Positions 19,441 to 28,687 of a DNA stretch of 64,000 bases are shown here, in pieces. Made by a program: the position numbers and the translations under genes. The stretch lies in NCBI RefSeq assembly GCF_050943825.1, contig NZ_JBMNPX010000012.1, positions 17,369-81,368 on the forward strand, read 5' to 3'. Under the pieces are notes generated by a model, which was not told where the DNA came from, ran no database searches, and saw only the letters and a program-made list of their open reading frames with translations. The number at the start of each line of letters is the position of its first letter. Positions within the stretch are counted from its first letter, which is position 1. The stretch comes from Pseudoflavonifractor sp050943825 (GTDB lineage: Bacteria > Bacillota > Clostridia > Oscillospirales > Oscillospiraceae).

Positions 19441-20208
19441 TTACGCCCGGTAGAAGGTCTCGGGCAGGCGGTAGGGGGCGCACTTGAGCTCAAAGGCCTT
19501 GCGGGCGGTCTGGTAGGCCACGCCGCGGAAGGCCCTGGCTCCGGTGGGACACACCCGGATGCAGGCCGCACAGGCCAGGCAGGTATCCTCTCTGGTCTTG
19601 GTGGGGTCCGCCGGGTCAATGGACTTGGTGGGGCAGATGGCGGCGCAGGCGCCGCAGTTGGTGCAGGTCTTGTCACCGGCGGGCCGGAAGGAGGCCGAAC
19701 CCGGCTTCTTGTAGGGCCGGTTGCCCTTCACCAGGATCTCGCCGGGGTGGCTGTCGGAGAACAGGCCCCGCCGGGCCTGGCACTCCCGGCCAAAGGCGGC
19801 GATGGCCTCCAGGTCCTTTTCGTCGGGCCGGTCGGCGGCCACGGTGGGGAAGATGGAGTGCTTGGCGATAAAGGCCCCGGCACCCACCACACGGAAGCCC
19901 TGGGCCTCCAGCAGGTCGGTCAGCTCCAGCAGGGCGTCGTCATAGTCCCGGTTGCCATACACCGCAATGGCCGCCGCCGGGCCGCCGTGGCCCTTCAGGC
20001 AGGCCAGGGAGGACAGGCACAGGCCGGGAATCCGGCCCGCATACACCGGCATGCCCACCACCAGCATCTCCTCCGCGCCCACGGACACCTCCTCCGTCAG
20101 CGGCGCCTTCAGCAGGTCAATCTGCTCCCCGCCGGGCTCCATGGCGGCCGCCGCCGCCACCGTGACCTGTCTCGTGGTATCGTTGGGACTGAAATAGACA
20201 ATTTTCAA
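19441..20208 (-). CDS. EFR1-family protein: flavodoxin-like domain plus two 4Fe-4S clusters
   Basis: 255 residues from a TTG start at 20208 (GAAGGGGAGC upstream), which gives the usual N-terminus LKIVYFSPNDTTRQV; the longer ATG frame would add 15 unrelated residues. Residues 1-165 are flavodoxin-like (VGMPVYAGRIP; AIAVYGNRDYDDALLELTDLL), the C-terminal part has two ferredoxin motifs, CTNCGACAAICP and CLACAACIRVCP. EFR1 proteins are presumed electron carriers between Fe-S and flavin partners in anaerobes. Upstream gene of trmO in a two-gene unit. Confidence 0.88.
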   Translation of the reverse strand: MKIVYFSPNDTTRQVTVAAAAAMEPGGEQIDLLKAPLTEEVSVGAEEMLVVGMPVYAGRIPGLCLSSLACLKGHGGPAAAIAVYGNRDYDDALLELTDLLEAQGFRVVGAGAFIAKHSIFPTVAADRPDEKDLEAIAAFGRECQARRGLFSDSHPGEILVKGNRPYKKPGSASFRPAGDKTCTNCGACAAICPTKSIDPADPTKTREDTCLACAACIRVCPTGARAFRGVAYQTARKAFELKCAPYRLPETFYRA

Positions 20209-20467
20209 GGTAAGCTCCCCTTCCCTTCTCCGTCCCGGACGGGGCGGTCTCATTACACGGCAGGCGGCAGAGGCCGCCTGGGTTTTCTGCGGCTATTATA
20301 GCATATTTGGTCCGGCTGTTCCAGCTGCAATGCCCCGGGAAGCACCCCGATTCGCTGTGCAAAAATCTGTGCGCCAAAACGTTTCTTTCTGTGCACACCC
20401 CTTGCAAAAAATTTATGCTATACTAAATTTACTTTATTTTACCAACTCATACCAGGAGGCGACGCCC

Positions 20468-21910
20468 TTGTTGCTGTTCAGTAAATACCTGCGGGACCTG
20501 CTGCAGGCCAAGAAAATGACCGTGTCCGCCCTGTCCCGGCTGTCGGGTGTGGAGCGCACTGCCCTCTCCAAGGCTCTGACGGGACAGCGGGTGCTGCCCT
20601 ACGACGCCCTAGACGCCCTGATCTACCACCTGCGGCTGACCCCCGGCGAAGGCCAGCGGCTGCGGGCCTATTATGACGCCCAGTTTGAAAAGGAGGGCAT
20701 CCGCAGAGCCCGGGGCCTGGTGGGCAAACTGTTTGCCGATCTGGCGGCGCTGGACTTTGTGACCCCCGCCTTTGAGGAGAGTCAGCTCCTGATGGACCTG
20801 CCCCAATACGCCGCCAGGCGCTCCATCTTCTCCGGCGTCACCAATGTGCAGCCCCTGCTCCGGATGGTTCTCGCCCAGGAGCTGACCGGGGATGACCCGC
20901 AAATCGCCCTTACCGTGCCGCCCACCGACACCTTCCTCAGCGGAGAGCTGCTGCGCCGCTATCTGGATGGACGCATGAGCGGAGAGGTCCGCCAGATCAT
21001 CGCCTTTGACGCCTCCGGCACGGCGGAGGACATCAGCCTGCACAATCTGGAGTGCTTCTGCTGCATCCTTCCCATCTGCCTGCTCTCCCGGCGGACCTAT
21101 CACCCTTACTACTATTACGACAACACGGTGGCCGCCCGCTATACCGATCCCTTCCCCTATTTTCTGGTGACACACAGCTGTGTGGTCTGCATTTCGGAGG
21201 ACGGCGAGCAGGCCATGCTCCTCCAGGGCGAGGACCAGGTCAGCTGCTACCGGCGGCACTTCCAGTCCCTCCTCTCCCGCTGCTATAACCTGATTCAATA
21301 CACCAGCGACCCAGTGGAGATCCTGGCCTCCTATGACGGCTGCACCGACAATGACGGGTTTTACATGGTGATGGACCAGCCCTGCTTCGGCCGCTTCTAC
21401 GACGAGTCCCTCATTGCGACCCAGCTCCGCGCCGACCCGTCCTTCTATGAGCGTCTGGCCCAGGTGGCCCGCAAGCGTTTTGCCAAGCTGCGCACGGCGG
21501 AGCATTTCTACACGCTCTTCACCCGGTCGGGTCTGGAGCGCTTTGCCGCCAGCGGCGCGCTGGACGACTTCCCCACCGCCTTTGTCCTGCCCTTCTCCCC
21601 GGAGCAGCGCCGCTGGCTGATGACCGCGCTGGCGGAGCGCATCCGCTCCGGCGATATTACAGGCCGTATCTTTTTCCCGGGCGTGTTCCCCGATTACCTG
21701 AGCATGACCACCTCTCAGCGCTCGGGAATCGGCTTTTTCACCACGGAGCGGTTCCCGCTGCAGCGGGGCTTCTGCTCGGTGCAGCTGCGTGAGCCCAACC
21801 TGTGCAGGGCCTTCCACCAGTGGCTCCTCCATCTGCCGGACGGCGAAGAGGTCCTGAGTGGGGACGAGACTGCGGCGGTTCTGGAGGAACTGGCCCGTAC
21901 ATTGATTTAA
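20468..21910 (+). CDS. XRE-type helix-turn-helix regulator with long unknown C-terminal domain
   Basis: 480 residues from TTG 20468, 8 bases after AGGAGG; a TTG one codon later is also possible. Residues 1-65 form a Cro/XRE helix-turn-helix (LRDLLQAKKMTVSALSRLSGVERTALSKALTGQRVLPYDAL). The remaining 400 residues are largely soluble, with no domain I recognise; it may sense a ligand or partner protein. It begins a three-gene unit (11-base and 28-base gaps) with a membrane protein and a giant S-layer-anchored protein, and so probably controls that unit. A -10 box TATACT is present at 20419-20424; no convincing -35 box. The 20209-20467 gap has no other supported feature. Confidence 0.75.
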   Translation: MLLFSKYLRDLLQAKKMTVSALSRLSGVERTALSKALTGQRVLPYDALDALIYHLRLTPGEGQRLRAYYDAQFEKEGIRRARGLVGKLFADLAALDFVTPAFEESQLLMDLPQYAARRSIFSGVTNVQPLLRMVLAQELTGDDPQIALTVPPTDTFLSGELLRRYLDGRMSGEVRQIIAFDASGTAEDISLHNLECFCCILPICLLSRRTYHPYYYYDNTVAARYTDPFPYFLVTHSCVVCISEDGEQAMLLQGEDQVSCYRRHFQSLLSRCYNLIQYTSDPVEILASYDGCTDNDGFYMVMDQPCFGRFYDESLIATQLRADPSFYERLAQVARKRFAKLRTAEHFYTLFTRSGLERFAASGALDDFPTAFVLPFSPEQRRWLMTALAERIRSGDITGRIFFPGVFPDYLSMTTSQRSGIGFFTTERFPLQRGFCSVQLREPNLCRAFHQWLLHLPDGEEVLSGDETAAVLEELARTLI

Positions 21911-21921
21911 GAGGTGCAGTT

Positions 21922-22659
21922 ATGCTCAACTGGATCATAAAAAATTGGACTTTTTCCATCCCCATCGGCGTCTTTGTGGTCTATCTGGTCTGCTACGGGA
22001 TAGAGCAGGCCGTCTATTCCTCTCTGGGCATCCCCGCCGCCAGGGCGCCCCACAAGAAGCGCTTTCCCGCCACCATTCTCTTTCTGGAGGGGCTGGCGGT
22101 GTTCTTCTTCCTGATGTGGTACAACTGCGGCATGATCTTTTGGGAGAAGGGCTGGCGGCCCGCTCTGCTGGTCCTCTTCTTCGTCTCGCTGGTGCTGCTG
22201 GCAGCGGTGTGGGGCCGGACCTTCCGGCGGCTGACCCGCCGCTCCCCCAAATGGGGCAAGGGTTATCCGTCTTCGGCGGCGCTGTGCTTCTGTCTCCGCC
22301 GGACGCTGGGCAGCTTTGTGCCCGGTTGGTTTGTAGGGCTGATTCCGGCCGGTATTTATCAGAGTGTGAGCCTGAACGGCGTGGAGGGCACCACCCGCAG
22401 TCTGGTGGCCCAGATACTCCCCGGCTTTCTGCCGGTGCTCTTCCTAGTGGTTGTCTGGATGATAGGTAACAACGATGAAAAGTCCATCCGGGCCGCCGCC
22501 AACGGCACCTACGACCCCCGGAAGGAGCCGGAGAAGCAGGAGCGGACCCTGTTTGATATCACCTATGAGGCCCAGATGGTGGACCTCATCCAGCAGGCCA
22601 TCAAGCAGGAGGAAGAGGAAAACGAGCGCCGCTACCGGGAATATTGGGAGGGAAAGTAG
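21922..22659 (+). CDS. Membrane protein of unknown function, middle gene of surface-protein unit
   Basis: 245 residues. Membrane segments at about 10-30, 52-72 (ATILFLEGLAVFFFLMWY), 80-100 (ALLVLFFVSLVLLAAVWG) and 170-190 (FLPVLFLVVVWMIG), with a basic loop RRLTRRSPKWGKGY and a highly charged C-terminal tail (AIKQEEEENERRYREYWEGK) likely in the cytoplasm. No family recognised. It sits 11 bases after the HTH gene and 28 before the SLH protein gene, so it may help export, process or sense that protein. Confidence 0.7.
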   Translation: MLNWIIKNWTFSIPIGVFVVYLVCYGIEQAVYSSLGIPAARAPHKKRFPATILFLEGLAVFFFLMWYNCGMIFWEKGWRPALLVLFFVSLVLLAAVWGRTFRRLTRRSPKWGKGYPSSAALCFCLRRTLGSFVPGWFVGLIPAGIYQSVSLNGVEGTTRSLVAQILPGFLPVLFLVVVWMIGNNDEKSIRAAANGTYDPRKEPEKQERTLFDITYEAQMVDLIQQAIKQEEEENERRYREYWEGK

Positions 22660-22687
22660 AAAGATGAAGGAAAGAGGAGGGAGAAGA

Positions 22688-25600
22688 TTGAACAGAAACA
22701 GGTGTATCAGCTGGCTTTTGACCCTGGCGCTGATGGCGGGGCTCTTTTCTCCGCTGAGCACACTGGCGCCGGAGGCGCAGGCGGCAGGCTCCCTCAAGCC
22801 CACCGCGCCGGTGCTGGACGACTTTCTGGTGCCCGTGTCCCAGGTCACCAAGGTCCCCGCCGGGTACACCGGCATATACACCGCCTCCGACCTGCTGGCT
22901 ATTTCGGATGCCCCCAACGACAACTATATCCTGATGGCCGACATCGACCTGTCCGGCTATCAGTGGAAGCCCCTGTGCTCCACCTACCCCTTTACCGGCA
23001 TTTTTGAGGGCAACGGTCACGTCATCACCGGCCTCAATGGCTGCGGAGGTCTGTTCGACTCGGTCAAAGACGGGACCGTCCGGAATGTGGGCGTGGAAAA
23101 TGCCACCATCTATCCGGACATAACGGTGTACAATCTCTCGCCCATCGGCGGCATTGTGGGGGAGCTCCGCTCTTCTCTCGGCCTCCCAGTGGTCTCAAAT
23201 TGCTATTTCTCCGGGAATATTCACGACCTTCAACCTCCAGCTTTCGTCAGTTTATCCTCCTGCACCATGGGCGGAATTGTAGGGCAGGGCCTTAATGGTA
23301 ATCTGACAGTAGAATATTGCTGGATGAAGGGCGATATTGTCTCCGACTATCTCAGTTCCATCATAGGCGGGATTGTCGGCATTTCTGACACGCTCACCAT
23401 TAACGGCTGCATCCATATGGGCAATATCCGGGCTGTAACCCAGAAGAAGGCCAGCATCGGCGGCATCTGCGGAAACGGCTATGGCGAGCTTATCGACTGC
23501 CAGAACTGGGGCTCCATCACATACCAGGGCCCGGAGGCCAACGTGGCCGGTATTATCAACTGCTCCGCCTCCCCGGGGCCCGATCTTACCCGCTGTATGA
23601 ATGCCGCGGATATCTCTGTCACGGATACCACGAAAGGCTCCGACAACAGCCGGGCCAGCAAGGTGGGCGGCCTGCTCTCCAACAGCGAGGGCTTGTACGA
23701 CTGCTTCAACTGCGGCGACATCTTCGCCGATGGCTGCTGCAAGGTGGGCGGCCTGGCCGGCGAGGGTCCCCGCCTGGCCCGGAATTGCTATAACACAGGC
23801 CGGATCACCGCCCTCAATATGGGGAGAGACTACGACGGAACCTCCAAGTTCGCCTCTCTGGGCGGCTGGCCCTGGGACCTGGAGAACTGCTTTGGCCTGG
23901 TGCGCCCGGGCGACACCGTGCCCCTGCTCCCCGAGAACTATGTAGAGGACTATCTGGTCAACGTCCGCGGCCTGAGTGAGAGCCAGATGGGCTCCTCCTC
24001 CAGCTTCAGCGGCTTTGACTTTGACAGCGTCTGGACCATGGGCAGCGGCAGCTACCCCTACCCCGTCCTTCAGAGCATGAACCTCCCCGACAGCGGTTCC
24101 GGCGGCGGCTCCACCACCCAGCCCTCCTCCGGCACCATCCCCACCCCCGTTCTGGACAAGGCGGAGTTTGCCAACAAGGCGGTGACCGTGACCTGGACCC
24201 TGCCCCTCACCGTCCCCGGCCAGACCCACACCGTGGACAGCTTCAACATCCTGCGCAAGTCGGGCAGCGGCAGCAGCTACCAGAAAATCGCCACCGTGTC
24301 CGGCAGCTCCGGCGGCTCCTACACCGACCGGGCGGTCATCATCGGGGCCACCTATACCTACACCGTCCAGGCCTGCTACCAGGGCAAGACCGGCAGCTAT
24401 AACGCCGAGGGCCTGACCGTCAAGGCGGAGGACCCGCCCGGCGTCAGCGACGACCTGTCCTACGAGATTGTAAACGGCAAGGCCGTCATCACCGACTGCC
24501 GGGAGACGGCGGTGAATGTGGTCATCCCCGCCCAACTGGAGGGCTGCCCGGTGGTCATGATCGGCACCGGCGCCTTCCAGGACTGTAAAAAGCTGACCAG
24601 CGTCACCCTGCCCGACTGTCTGACCGTGGTGGGAGACCACGCCTTCAACGGCTGCTCCTCCCTCACCTCCATCGACCTGACCCACGTTATCAGCATCGGC
24701 CAGCAGGCCTTTGCCTGGTGCACCGAGCTGACGGACATCCGGTGCGGCCCCGACCTCCAGGCCATCGGCGAGTACGCCCTGAGGGGCTTCAACTCCAAGC
24801 TGGTGGTCACCGGCTACGTCCGCACCCCCGCAGAGCTCCAGTGCAGCATGGAGGGCGTCCGGTTCCGGTACATCCCCGCCAATGTGGACAATACTGTCCG
24901 GGGCACCTTTGAGTACTCCAACGCCAACGGGGACCCCGCCTCCTACTCCTTCTATTACAGCGACGACTTCTTCTCCTACGACAACAGCGCCTACCACAGC
25001 GACCTGGCCATCATGACCCTGAAGCTGGCCATGGCGGGCTACTCCCGGCAGAACCTGTACACCGAGGAGCTGCCCGAGCACGACCTGCGCCGGGCCCTCA
25101 ACCTCCAGCGGCTCTTCTCCGACATCGGCTTCGGCAACGCGGAGTTCCACAACTACAACACCGCCCTCACCGACTACTCCTCCAAGGTGGCCTACGGCTT
25201 TGCCAGCAGGCAGATCGGCCAGGACGTGGTGGTGGCCGTGGTGCTGCGGGGCGGCGGCTACGGCGCCGAGTGGGCGGACAACTTCAACGTGGGCACCAGC
25301 GGCGACCACGCCGGCTTCTCCGCCGCCGCCAAGGCGGTCCAGGCCGAGCTGGAGGACTACATCGCCGGACTGAAGGACCTGTACCAGTTCTCCGGGGACG
25401 TGAAGCTGTGGATGACCGGGTACAGCCGCTCCGGCGCCACCTGCAATCTGCTGGCCCAGGCCATGTCCTCCAAAATCGACAGCGACAACCTCTACGCCTA
25501 TGTGTTCGCCGCCCCCAACTGCACCACCTCCCCCAAGGCCTGCCGCGGACTGTTCTCCATCATCAGTGCCGCCGACGTGGTGCCCTGTGTGCCCCTGAGC

Positions 25601-26974
25601 AAGTGGGGCTTCGGCCGCCATGGCACCACCCTCACCTTCCCCTCCACCCTGCCTGCGTCCCGCAAGGACGAGTTTGAAAAGCTCTCCGGCATTGACCTGG
25701 ATGACCATAAACCCGTCACCTATACGATTCAGCCCGCCGCGATCCAGCGGTTCATCTTCTCCCTGGGTATGGTGGTAGGCAGCCGCAGCGCCTACAACGA
25801 CCGGTATTCCGACCTGATTCAGCAGAGCCTGCGGGCTTACTACGGTACAGAGGAGCCGTTGTACTCCGCAGAAGAGGCGATGGCCAACGGGCTGTCCATC
25901 TCCGTCCTGCTGCCGCTGCTGCCCGACAACCTCATCTCTTTGTACATGCTGGATGCCATTGGCCGGGCCCATGAGCCCGCCCACTACCTGGCCTGGCTGG
26001 AGGCGGGCACCCTCAACTCCATCCGCGACTTTGACGCCAGCGGCAAGATGGTCACCTTTGCCTCCTCTGCCAACGCCCAGATCAGGAGCAGCAGCGGCGA
26101 CGTGGTTGCCACCATCCGGGGCGGCGTTATCTCCACCGTGAAAAAGGCCGACGGCCTCCAGCTGGAGTGCGCGGACGGCCAGACCACCGTGCTCCTCACC
26201 AGCGGCGACTGGACGGTGGAGGTCTACGGCTCGGGCACGGCGGACATCACCGTTCTGGAGCTGGACGCCAACAGCGCCCTGTGCCGGGAGGTGCTGTTCT
26301 CCGGCGTGGCCCTGAAGGACCTGACCATCGCCCTGGACGTGGACGCCGACGCTGACGGGCAGCAGTACGTTCTGGAGGACGGGGACACCATCATCAAGCC
26401 CACCAGCGACGTCACCAACGGCGAGGCGGCCTCCTCCGGCGCCTTCCGGGACGTGCCCGCCGGGGGCTGGTACTACGACGCGGTCCAGTGGGCGGTGGAA
26501 AACGGGGTCACCTCGGGCACAGGCCCGGACACCTTCTCCCCCGACCGGGCCTGCACCCGCTCCGAGGTGGTCACCCTGCTGTGGCGGGCTCTGGGTCTGG
26601 ACGAGGTGTCCGCCTCCTCCGCCGAGAACCCCTTCCGGGATGTGCCGACGGGTGCCTTCTACCATGACGCGGTGCTGTGGGCGGCGGAGAACGGCATCAC
26701 CACCGGCTCCACCCCCACCACCTTCTCCCCCAACGCAGTGTGCACCCGCTCGGAGGTGGTCACCTTCCTGTGGCGGGCCGACTTCCCCCTCAAGCAGCTC
26801 TCCGGATCCATGGCCTTTACCGACGTGGACCGGGGCGACTTCTTCTGGTACCCGGTGAAGTGGGCCGTTGAGGAGGATATCACCACCGGCACCAGCGCCA
26901 CCACCTTCTCCCCCATGCTCACCTGCACCCGGGCCCAGGTGGTCACCTTCCTGTACCGCTTCTTCAGCAGATAA
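22688..26974 (+). CDS. Giant secreted surface protein: GLUG repeats, Fn3-like, LRR, lipase-like domain, three SLH domains
   Basis: 1,428 residues from TTG 22688, 7 bases after AGGAGG (alternative ATG 22664 has a poorly spaced site). Signal peptide WLLTLALMAGLFSPLSTLAPEAQAAG. Residues about 150-365 carry repeated G-G-I/L-V-G blocks (GGIVGELRSS, GGIVGQGLNG, GGIVGISDTL, GGICGNGYGE, GGLAGEGPRL) of the GLUG type. About 485-580 is fibronectin-III-like, 590-690 BspA-type leucine-rich repeats (FQDCKKLTSVTLPDCLTVVGDHAFNGCSSL). Near 910 GYSRSG is a lipase nucleophile elbow in a class-3-lipase-like hydrolase region. The last 180 residues are three SLH domains (each ends TRSEVVT or TRAQVVT), which bind cell-wall polysaccharide. 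A cell-surface esterase/adhesin; ligand unknown. Confidence 0.88.
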   Translation: MNRNRCISWLLTLALMAGLFSPLSTLAPEAQAAGSLKPTAPVLDDFLVPVSQVTKVPAGYTGIYTASDLLAISDAPNDNYILMADIDLSGYQWKPLCSTYPFTGIFEGNGHVITGLNGCGGLFDSVKDGTVRNVGVENATIYPDITVYNLSPIGGIVGELRSSLGLPVVSNCYFSGNIHDLQPPAFVSLSSCTMGGIVGQGLNGNLTVEYCWMKGDIVSDYLSSIIGGIVGISDTLTINGCIHMGNIRAVTQKKASIGGICGNGYGELIDCQNWGSITYQGPEANVAGIINCSASPGPDLTRCMNAADISVTDTTKGSDNSRASKVGGLLSNSEGLYDCFNCGDIFADGCCKVGGLAGEGPRLARNCYNTGRITALNMGRDYDGTSKFASLGGWPWDLENCFGLVRPGDTVPLLPENYVEDYLVNVRGLSESQMGSSSSFSGFDFDSVWTMGSGSYPYPVLQSMNLPDSGSGGGSTTQPSSGTIPTPVLDKAEFANKAVTVTWTLPLTVPGQTHTVDSFNILRKSGSGSSYQKIATVSGSSGGSYTDRAVIIGATYTYTVQACYQGKTGSYNAEGLTVKAEDPPGVSDDLSYEIVNGKAVITDCRETAVNVVIPAQLEGCPVVMIGTGAFQDCKKLTSVTLPDCLTVVGDHAFNGCSSLTSIDLTHVISIGQQAFAWCTELTDIRCGPDLQAIGEYALRGFNSKLVVTGYVRTPAELQCSMEGVRFRYIPANVDNTVRGTFEYSNANGDPASYSFYYSDDFFSYDNSAYHSDLAIMTLKLAMAGYSRQNLYTEELPEHDLRRALNLQRLFSDIGFGNAEFHNYNTALTDYSSKVAYGFASRQIGQDVVVAVVLRGGGYGAEWADNFNVGTSGDHAGFSAAAKAVQAELEDYIAGLKDLYQFSGDVKLWMTGYSRSGATCNLLAQAMSSKIDSDNLYAYVFAAPNCTTSPKACRGLFSIISAADVVPCVPLSKWGFGRHGTTLTFPSTLPASRKDEFEKLSGIDLDDHKPVTYTIQPAAIQRFIFSLGMVVGSRSAYNDRYSDLIQQSLRAYYGTEEPLYSAEEAMANGLSISVLLPLLPDNLISLYMLDAIGRAHEPAHYLAWLEAGTLNSIRDFDASGKMVTFASSANAQIRSSSGDVVATIRGGVISTVKKADGLQLECADGQTTVLLTSGDWTVEVYGSGTADITVLELDANSALCREVLFSGVALKDLTIALDVDADADGQQYVLEDGDTIIKPTSDVTNGEAASSGAFRDVPAGGWYYDAVQWAVENGVTSGTGPDTFSPDRACTRSEVVTLLWRALGLDEVSASSAENPFRDVPTGAFYHDAVLWAAENGITTGSTPTTFSPNAVCTRSEVVTFLWRADFPLKQLSGSMAFTDVDRGDFFWYPVKWAVEEDITTGTSATTFSPMLTCTRAQVVTFLYRFFSR

Positions 26975-26995
26975 GCAGATACGCCCGGACATAAA

Positions 26996-27030
26996 ACAGC
27001 GCCGCCGCTCAATATGAGCGGCGGCGCTGT
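26996..27030. terminator. Bidirectional terminator after the SLH protein gene
   Basis: Fifteen-base-pair stem ACAGCGCCGCCGCTC / GAGCGGCGGCGCTGT with loop AATAT, between convergent genes. Confidence 0.8.
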
Positions 27031-27041
27031 CTGATTCAGGC

Positions 27042-28208
27042 TCAGGCCATTTTGGCCTTGATGTCCTCCAGGCGGTTGAGGGCCTCCAGCAGGGTCTCGT
27101 CCTTCTTGGCGAAGTGGACCCGGACGATGTCCCGCACGTCCTCCATGAAGAAGGAGGTGCCGGGCACGCAGGCCACGCCCACCTTCCGGGCCATCTCCTC
27201 GCAGAACTCCACGTCGGTCTGGCCCTTCTTCATGTAGGGGCCGATGTTGGCCAGCACGAAGTAGGCGCCCTGGGGATCGGTGAAGGGGATGCCGATGCGG
27301 CGCAGGCCGTCGGTGAACAGCTGCTTCATGTGGGCGTAGTGGGCGCCGAACTCCTCATAGTAGCTGTCCGGCATCTCCAGGCCCACCACTGCCGCCTCCA
27401 TCAGAGGCGCGGGGGCGCCCACGGTGTTGAAGTCGTGGTACTGCTTGATTTTGTCCATGATGGGCTTGGGGGCGATGGCGTAGCCCAGACGCCAGCCGGT
27501 GATGGAGTAGGTCTTGGACAGAGAGGAGCAGGAGACGGTACGCTCCCACATGCCGGGCAGGGTGGCCATGTAGGTGTGCTTGTGGGGGGCGTAGACGATA
27601 TGCTCGTACACCTCGTCCATGATGGCGTACACGTCGTACTTGATGCACAGGTCGGCGATGAGCTTCAGCTCCTCATAGGTGAACACCTTGCCGCTGGGGT
27701 TGGAGGGGTTGCAAATGAGGATGGCCTTGGGGTGCTGCTTGAAGGCCTCCTCCAGCACGTTGGCGTCAAAGTTGAACTTGGGAGGCACCAGGGGCACGTA
27801 GATGGGCTGGCAGTCGGCAAAGAGGGCCTGGGCGTGGTAGTTCTCAAAGTAGGGGGAGAACATGACGATCTTGTCCCCGGGGTTGGTGAGGGCGAAGATG
27901 GTGTCCACCATGGCCTCGGTGGAGCCGATGGTCACCACGATGTTGGTGTCCGGGTCCAGCTCCAGACCCATGAAGCGGCCGCACTTGCGGGCCAGCGCCT
28001 GGCGGAAGTTGGGCGCACCCATGGTGATGGGGTACTGGTGGGGGCCCAGGTGGCTCACCTCGGCCAGCCGGTCCAGCATGGCCTGGGGCGGGTCAAAGTC
28101 GGGGAAGCCCTGGGCCAGGTTGATGGCGCCGCAGTCCAGGGAAATCCGGGTCATGCGGCGGATGACGGAGTCGGTAAAATACTGGGTTTTTCTGCTCATG
28201 GGCTGCAT
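27042..28208 (-). CDS. PLP-dependent class I/II aminotransferase
   Basis: 388 residues of fold-type I. Motifs: substrate end LAQGFPDFDPP; PLP phosphate region SLSKTYSITGWRLGYAIAP with the Schiff-base Lys; ICNPSNPSGKVFTYEEL; and the carboxylate-binding Arg near the C-terminus (DIVRVHFAKKDE). Closest to the aspartate/aromatic/kynurenine aminotransferase group. Last gene of the five-gene unit iorA-iorB-paaK-ACT-aminotransferase behind the Phe T-box; it would interconvert phenylpyruvate-type 2-oxo acids and aromatic amino acids. Aromatic specificity is inferred from context. Confidence 0.9.
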   Translation of the reverse strand: MQPMSRKTQYFTDSVIRRMTRISLDCGAINLAQGFPDFDPPQAMLDRLAEVSHLGPHQYPITMGAPNFRQALARKCGRFMGLELDPDTNIVVTIGSTEAMVDTIFALTNPGDKIVMFSPYFENYHAQALFADCQPIYVPLVPPKFNFDANVLEEAFKQHPKAILICNPSNPSGKVFTYEELKLIADLCIKYDVYAIMDEVYEHIVYAPHKHTYMATLPGMWERTVSCSSLSKTYSITGWRLGYAIAPKPIMDKIKQYHDFNTVGAPAPLMEAAVVGLEMPDSYYEEFGAHYAHMKQLFTDGLRRIGIPFTDPQGAYFVLANIGPYMKKGQTDVEFCEEMARKVGVACVPGTSFFMEDVRDIVRVHFAKKDETLLEALNRLEDIKAKMA

Positions 28209-28219
28209 AGCGCACTACC

Positions 28220-28669
28220 TCATTTCTCTTTCTGTTCGTCCAGGATGCCCAGCTCTCCGTGGAGGGCGGGGGGCATCCCGTTGTCCTGCAGCAGGGCGGA
28301 GAGCTTGTTCAGGTCGGCCACCCGGAAGATCATGCAGGCCCGGTCCTGGACCTGGCCGAACACGGAGTAGACGTACTCCACGTCGATGTTCTCTCTGGCC
28401 AGCAGGGTGAGGACCTCGCCCAGGGCGCCGGGCTCGTCGGGCACCACCACCGCCAGCACAGGGGTCATGGACAGGATGAACCCGTGCTCCAGCAGCAGGG
28501 ACGCCGCCCGCTGGGGCCGGTCCACAATCATGCGCAGCACGCCGTAGTCGGCTGTCTCCGCAATATGGAGGGCCCGCATGTTGATGCCCTCGCCGGCCAG
28601 GATGGCGGTGATCTCCGCCAGCTGTCCCGCCCGGTTCTCCAGAAAGACGGATATCTGCTGAATGGTCAT
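28220..28669 (-). CDS. Tandem ACT-domain protein
   Basis: 149 residues made of two ACT domains: 1-70 (ISVFLENRAGQLAEITAILAGEGINMRALHIAE) and 72-140 (LAVVVPDEPGALGEVLTLLARENIDVEYVYSVF). ACT domains bind amino acids at dimer interfaces. This stand-alone form commonly accompanies phenylacetate-CoA ligase and indolepyruvate oxidoreductase genes, and may sense an aromatic amino acid to control the pathway. Gaps of 18 bases to paaK and 11 to the aminotransferase show one operon. Confidence 0.9.
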   Translation of the reverse strand: MTIQQISVFLENRAGQLAEITAILAGEGINMRALHIAETADYGVLRMIVDRPQRAASLLLEHGFILSMTPVLAVVVPDEPGALGEVLTLLARENIDVEYVYSVFGQVQDRACMIFRVADLNKLSALLQDNGMPPALHGELGILDEQKEK

Positions 28670-28687
28670 GATATGCCAGCTCCTCTC

